Shown piece by piece: positions 58,216-64,000 of a DNA stretch of 64,000 nt. The position numbers were made by a program, and so were the translations under genes. How positions within the stretch are numbered: position 1 is the stretch's first letter; every line of letters starts with the position of its first letter. The DNA is from Mixia osmundae IAM 14324. Lineage: Eukaryota > Basidiomycota > Mixiomycetes > Mixiales > Mixiaceae. A model generated the notes under the pieces. The model saw only the letters and a list, made by a program, of their open reading frames with translations. It had not been told where the DNA came from and did no database searches. Where the stretch lies: NCBI RefSeq assembly GCF_000708205.1, contig NW_014575563.1, positions 233,594 through 297,593 of the forward strand, written 5' to 3'.

Positions 58216-61200
58216 TCATGTCCGTCTGCCTCTAAAGAACGAATGAGGCCTTCGCTGCCGTCTACCCATCGCAGAGTCCATTTCCAGCAGCAAATCTGAG
58301 CTTTCGTGCGCTTCGGCGTCACTGTCGATGCTGTGCGGACCGTCATGAAATGGCTCATGAGTCGAGTCAAAGCTCTGTCGTGTGCCATTCGTATAGCCGC
58401 CTTCGGCGAAAGCAGATCCATACTCTGGCCTGGCAGATCGTTGTGATCGGCTAAGAACGCTAGCAACACGAGAGGCAGACCCGAGCATCGTGCTGAGACG
58501 GTACGCAGCTGGCGAGCCCGCTGTGTCCTCATCAAAGAAGTTGCCAAGTTGGTGTAGCTGAGACACCATATCGCCCAGAGTCGACGCGTCGCCCACGTCA
58601 GATTGCGTGCGAGCGTCCATGTGCTGTCCCTCGGGCTGTCCAGAGAACTCATCGTTCGCAAACTTTAAAGGCGAGGCAGGAGCTGCAGGGCCGTCTTGCG
58701 AAGGCAGCATCTCGATAATATCGCGCAGCTGCGATCGGGTGCTTTCCTGAGCCGTTTCTGGATCCGGCAAGCACCAGCCCGTCTGCAATGGATCGCCAAA
58801 GACAGGTGGCGGATTGGGTAGCTCTTCACCGTCCGGTCCTCGTCTTGTCTGAGCATTTGCTTGCCGCAAAGGCTGCATCGATCGCTCTAATGCTTGGCTG
58901 ACGAATGCGACGGGCTCTTCGAGAACCTGCAGGACTTGCAAGGTCAAGTCACCGGATAGTAGATGAAGCAGTGGCGAGAGGAGATCAGGTCCAAGACATT
59001 GGATATCTGTCTCGCTCGGCTCGATCAGGCGCACGAGCGGCTTGAGCAGGACGAGGGTCTTCTCCTGCAGCCACCGTTGCGGATTATAAAGCGTGCCTAG
59101 CATCAGCACGAAGACGTCGAGGCGTAGCTCTGGGCTGAAATATTCTTTGACATTGGCTATTGCCTGACGGACAAAATCGTCTTTCGCTCGGAAGCGGCCC
59201 TTGGCTACAGATGTCATGACGCGCACAATGCCTGGACGATCTTGCTGGCCGGCTAGAAGCGCGATTTTGCCGGCAATCGTCTCTATCTGCGGGCTGACGA
59301 CTTTGTCCTCTACAGAGCGAAGGCTCGCTGCCAAAGACGCGCCATAGAGTAGCGCGATCGATCTCGTTGTCCCAAGGACCAGTGAGCTGATTGTACTGGA
59401 CGAGAGCGTCTCGACAAGGCACCATGATGCATCATGGGTCTCCCTGGAGCGCAGTCCTTTGAGAAGGATATCGCCGATGAAGCTATCAAAGGCAATCAAG
59501 CCGCCAAACTGCGCTTGGCAGCCCGCAAAAGTGCTCGCTAGGCCTTCATCGTCAATGACGGCGACAATCGCCTGCATGAGATTTAGAACGCCCAAGAACT
59601 CCTGCTCGCTGGCGGTACCAAGACAGATGGCACTTGTCCAGAAGATGTGAGGCAGCAATTGAAGTGTTGCTGGAGATCGAGCACGAGCTGCAGCCGTGAG
59701 AGTATCGATGATCTCTGCGGCGAATAATCTAGCATCTGGCGTCTGGTCAGATACTGTATTCGATAGGCGTGCGACGATGCCAGTGATCATAGACGGCTGC
59801 ACTACAGGCAGCACACAGCGAAACACCTGGAAGGAACGGCATGCGACGTGTCTGATCGGACAAGTGACTGCCCATTCGAGTGCGACTTCGCCTAGGTTCT
59901 GTTCAAAGTTGGGCCGGGCGGCTGAGAAGAGTCTGATGAGATCTCGCACAAGCGTTTGCATGTGTCTCGGGCACCGTACTACATCCGAGCCGAGTGAACG
60001 ATCATCATGATCCCAAAACGTCTTCCATAACCAGTCGATTCCGTCAGACGCCGCAGTCTGCTGCGACTTGGTCGATCCAGCGCCGTCAACTTCATAGAGA
60101 AGCTGGGACATGGCCAAGCTCGTCGCAAGTCGAGCAATCGAGTCGCGTGCCTGCATACGCACGAAGGGCGTCGAATGATCCACGAGCATGATAAGCCCGT
60201 GCACAAGCTTTGGCAGGCATGGATGCTGCTCAGCAGTGTTGCCAAGCAAGACATCGGAAACCAAAAAGATCGCCGCTTGCGCCGGCGATAGCACAAGTCG
60301 ACGCGCGCCGACGGGGAATAGCGCGTCCAAATTGGTGCGCCGAGTTGGCTGTATCGGGACTGTACCGTTAGCTTCTGCATCGCTGGATAGCAGCAAGGCC
60401 GAAGGCTGGATCAAATGCTCGAAGCGACTGAGCATTGCTGCGCAAGCCGAATTTGACGTCAGATAGCTGGCGACCTTCTGTGCGAACCTAACAAATTCTT
60501 TCGAGCCCCTTCGCCGAATCTCTTCCACAAGAAATGCGCAGATTGCTTCGAGATTACGCGCTTGCACGCCTTTCGCGACAGATTGCCACATTTCCCGCAG
60601 ATCCTCGCTATGCTGTTCGGAAAACTTTGCTGTAAGTAGGAATAAATTCGCGAGCACCGGATCGGTCGCGCTTGAATCCGTAGGGATTGGTATCTCTACG
60701 TTAGCTAGCCAATTTGGCAGCAATCGCAGTAGAGAGCGCCCCTGCTTGCTGTCAATCTGTAGAATGCGCACGGCGAACTCCAGGAATACTGCTCGTGCTT
60801 CGGATGCGAGCGCGCCTGCAAGGTACAGAACGACCTTGATCTGCGCTGCAAAGCCGCAAGAGCCGGTTGACGTGTGAAGAGCGGCATTACAAGCCTGCAA
60901 CAGCGCTGGCTCTCCCTGGCTGAGAGTAGGAGCAAGCGTGCGGAGCGCACTCTGACGCATACCCAAATCCGTGCTGACCAGCTTCCAGATCGCAAGACAG
61001 GTGATTGTCGTCGATTTGAAGCAATCGCTGCCAAGCTGGCTGACGACGGCAAAGAAGGACGTCGCCAGAGGCACGGTCTCTGCCTCCGCAAACGAAGCAT
61101 ACACAATACCCTCAAGAAAAGCCTTGTGATCTGAATTCGTTTTCAGCAACGCAATAAGCGATTCTCTGAAAGGCAGAGCGTCAGCAATCGCAAAGAGAAT

Positions 61201-64000
61201 CGAAATGCGCATACCTCGCGAGCCGATGCGCTCTTTCATCGTTGTTGTCAAATATTCGTTGGAGCCATCTTAGCGTCTCAGCGCAATCGATACCTTCACT
61301 TCCCTGACGGGCTACGTCTGCTACAGTCAGGCCGGGGTATGCCTTTGACAGACGTCTGCTGTTAGTCATACTTCCCAAAGACGATGGAAAACGCGTACGC
61401 AAAGCATGGCCATTGCGTTAACTGGTACGACCGAGACTTCAGTGATGTGACTGGTCGAGCCGGCTGCAGATGAGCCAGCTCTACTGCGCGCAGCCGTATC
61501 TCTGTCGGAGCGGAAGCGATTGTTCTCGAAGCCATCGATGCTGACACTGCGAAAAGACCACGAGCGCATGGCAGCGAACGCTTCTTGACAGAATGAAGGC
61601 GGCAACGGACGTTGTATGATGCAGAGACGCTCGCCCATGGTCTGACAATAGCGTTGTACGGACAGACAGAAAGAGTTGCGCATGCTGTGGAGTGCGACAT
61701 CGTCTTGCGCTTCGGGATCGCGAAGCCATGCAAGAGTTTCGAAAAAGTAGAGACTGAGTGAGCTGAGAATTGCCTCGCTATCGCGCTGAGACACTTGTGT
61801 TAGCAGCCCGAGCGTCACTTCAATGACGCGAGCTACGGTCGCATGTAGCCGCGTGTTGCGCTGGCTGCGTTTTGTAGAATGGACTTGTTCCAATCGAAGA
61901 CGCCTTTCGTCGCTGAGATGCCGCAGAATTGATGACAGGCCATCAAGTAGAGGCTTGTAAAGGCTAATATGGACGCTGCTGAGACCTCGCGCAACGGCAT
62001 CGCGCAGGAAGGCATTATCAGATGCCAGGAAAGGCATCACTTGCCGTATGATCTCACTGCCCGACGAGAAACGTTCGCCATTATTGCTGGGTAGTATGTC
62101 AAGGACTTCGCTGGGTATGCTTCCGATTGGTAGCATAACTTCATCTGTCGTGATAGCACAGAGTGCGGCTAGATGTGCTCGCCAAGTGTCGACGAGATAT
62201 GCGACATCGGCCCCGAAACCGTATATTGCAGACTTGACGCCTGGTGCAGCAGCCGGGCCTCGAGGCGCCGCCAATCCGGCCGCGGTGAGTGCAGCAGGTT
62301 GCAAGCGAGCAGCACGGCTCGCCAACAGGCGTCGCGCGATACCAGTCGCCTCGGGGCAAGTCTTTGACACTGCCTGGAATAGTGGCCCTATCAGGAGATG
62401 CCACACAGCGATATCGGACGCGCTTTCGCTTTGTATGATCTGCGTGACCAGCTCCGTTTGGTCGTGTTTTCGCCACTTATTGAGCCTTGCCTTTTCAGAG
62501 TTTGACATATGACCATCTTCGACATTTTCGATCAGATGGCCAGCCTTGCTGAAAATTTGCAGCACCTCCGTATTGCGGGAGTGATATGACGAGTCGATTT
62601 CCGCAACAAGCGGCAGTGCATCGAGCGCAGCACGTCTGAGTGTCGGAGATTGCGAGCACAGCAAGACGAGTGCTGTGCCTTCGATAAGGGGCGCCAGATG
62701 TTCGTCAAAAGTGATAGATGATTTGCTTTGTGTTACAACCGCCGGCCGTCTAGGACCCAAGATTGGCTCCGTGGGCGCGTCGCTAGATGGTGTGAGGCTG
62801 AGACGTATCAGATGCAGCCACAGATTGACCAAGCCTTCTACTTGTATGACAGACTGCGGCTGGTAAATGGCATTGTCGCGCAATACATAGCTTGGGCCAC
62901 CGATGACATACGAAAAGCGAATCAGAATTTGGCTGACGAACGGCGTTTGTACCATTCGCTCGAGTGCTTGCCGTGCTGCTTGATTGACGCCGACGTCTAC
63001 GTGATTGAGACCTTGGAGGAGCATATCAACGGGATGAAAGTCAACCGATGGCTGGTCGAGGAGCCACGGCCAGCTATTGAAACATGAGGCGAGCAACGCG
63101 AACTGCACCTGACGATCGCGCGCATACGTGACCATGAAAGGTCCGTTTCGCCGAAACACAATGATTTCGCGGTCTGGCGGATTCGCCGAGGGCTGAGCGC
63201 CTCTGGGAACGATGTTGGCATCGTCGAAGACTGTCGCATCACCGCCCGTCTGACAAATGCGCGCGATAGCGGCAATGCTCGCGGCCCAGCCATTGACCGC
63301 GGCCTGCAAGCCTGGCCGATCCAGCGTCGAAGCCGCTAGCTGGCCTTGCTTGTTGATCAGAGTCGCATCTTGCTCGTGATCATCAGGCGAGAATGCGGGT
63401 AAAGCGGGCAGATTGTTCGACTCGAGGCTATAAAGCAGTAGCATTGCGGCACGTATCCCACTGATCATCCGCTCGGGCGACAATCGCTCTGTCCAGCTAA
63501 TCCCTGATTGACTTGTGACATTGCTGACCGTCAAGAGTGAGCTGATGAGCTCAGCACCGTAGTCGAACGCTCGATATGCTACGACGAAGGGTATATAAGC
63601 TACAATATCGAGAGGTGCTTCACTCGGGCTGATAGTCTTGCGGCCAGGAGGAAAGACTGCCTTGACAAAAGGCTCGATACGTTTGACCGTCGCGGAAGGA
63701 GATTCTTGACACCGCCTGAGATATGCCCATAGTAGCTGAAGCCCGCCGTAGAGCGCAAGAGAACGCATTGTTTTCTCCTGCAGCACAGATCAGCTCTCGT
63801 AGTAGAAGCAAGCCGAACTACCTGCCTTGAACTTGCCGAGACATAGCTCGAGTGTAGATGCCCAGGATGCAAGTAGGACTTCTTGCGATGATGCGCTGAC
63901 GGCCGTACATGCGAGCGCGACAGCATAAGATGAATACCTCGGCTTTGCGACCATCTGGAGCGCACGAGTGTGTATTGCCTGCATGGCTTTGGTCCATTGC
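58216..64000 (-). CDS. TAO3: Furry/Tao3/Mor2 cell-morphogenesis protein, N-terminal part missing
   Basis: Very large HEAT-type scaffold of the RAM/MOR pathway, which acts with the NDR kinase Cbk1/Orb6 in polarized growth. The C-terminal 1800 or so residues are visible; the gene runs off the right edge. Blocks: TKAMQAIHTRALQMVAKPRY with LELCLGKFK, PSEAPLDIVAYIPFVVAYRA, VVPVNAMAMLCVRVFHRLWE and FVRFAQKVASYLTSNSA. Exons 63826-beyond 64000, 61372-63777, 61215-61303 and 58216-61165. The intron at 63778-63825 begins GCAGGT; a GT donor one codon later would break the frame. The 68-bp intron 61304-61371 is chosen by phase and has an alternative 29-bp reading that I consider too short. Confidence 0.92.

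Noticed and set aside
1-64000. CRISPR array, operon, biosynthetic cluster or toxin system
   Set aside because: No direct-repeat arrays or clustered pathway genes; the gene set is ordinary fungal housekeeping.

Overview
This window is nuclear DNA of a fungus with a compact, intron-rich genome. The encoded families are typical of Basidiomycota: a CAP10-type GT90 glycosyltransferase, a basidiomycete-style bHLH factor, Nup42 with FG repeats, HST3/4-type sirtuin, Kre9-like GPI protein. About 33 genes lie in 64 kb, or about one per 2 kb. Introns are mostly 42-60 bp and I count about 80 of them. This would fit a small-genome Pucciniomycotina or similar yeast-like lineage, but I cannot name the species. 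All exon boundaries come from reading frame, splice-site sequence and family conservation, not from transcripts.

Layout. 1-9.5 kb: dihydroxyacetone kinase (runs off the left edge), a long unnamed conserved fungal protein, an HST3/4-like sirtuin with odd active-site changes, and the TFIIIB subunit BDP1. 9.7-13.1 kb: a small spliced NTF2/SigF-like protein, adenosine kinase and a Kre9-like surface protein. 13.3-21.3 kb: mitochondrial PP2C, an AlkB-like dioxygenase divergent from a glutathione transferase, a GT90 enzyme and an SRF1-like membrane protein. 21.8-35.5 kb: Nup42, pyruvate dehydrogenase E2, a secreted beta-helix protein, a coiled-coil protein, a carboxylesterase, CFD1, ribosomal protein uS7 and exosome subunit CSL4. 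35.5-39.0 kb: a 2.7-kb gene-poor stretch, a 511-base assembly gap and the end of a Gly/Ala-rich protein. 39.0-49.4 kb: DBP8, CCT7, a COX14-like mini-protein, NOG1, a bHLH factor, a ThuA-like protein and RBM42. 49.6-54.1 kb: a Ty1/copia LTR retrotransposon. 54.4-64 kb: CAF1 deadenylase, a La-motif protein and a Furry/Tao3 protein that runs off the right edge.

The genes do not form one pathway. Most are housekeeping genes: ribosome biogenesis and translation (NOG1, DBP8, uS7, LARP), RNA decay (CSL4, CAF1), Pol III transcription (BDP1), protein folding (CCT7), Fe-S assembly (CFD1) and mitochondrial metabolism (E2, PP2C, COX14). I found no CRISPR array, operon, secondary-metabolite cluster or rRNA/tRNA gene. 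The most unusual feature is splicing: at least eight introns can only keep conserved protein motifs intact if they start with GC rather than GT, roughly a tenth of all introns here. Many of the remaining donors read GTGCG.
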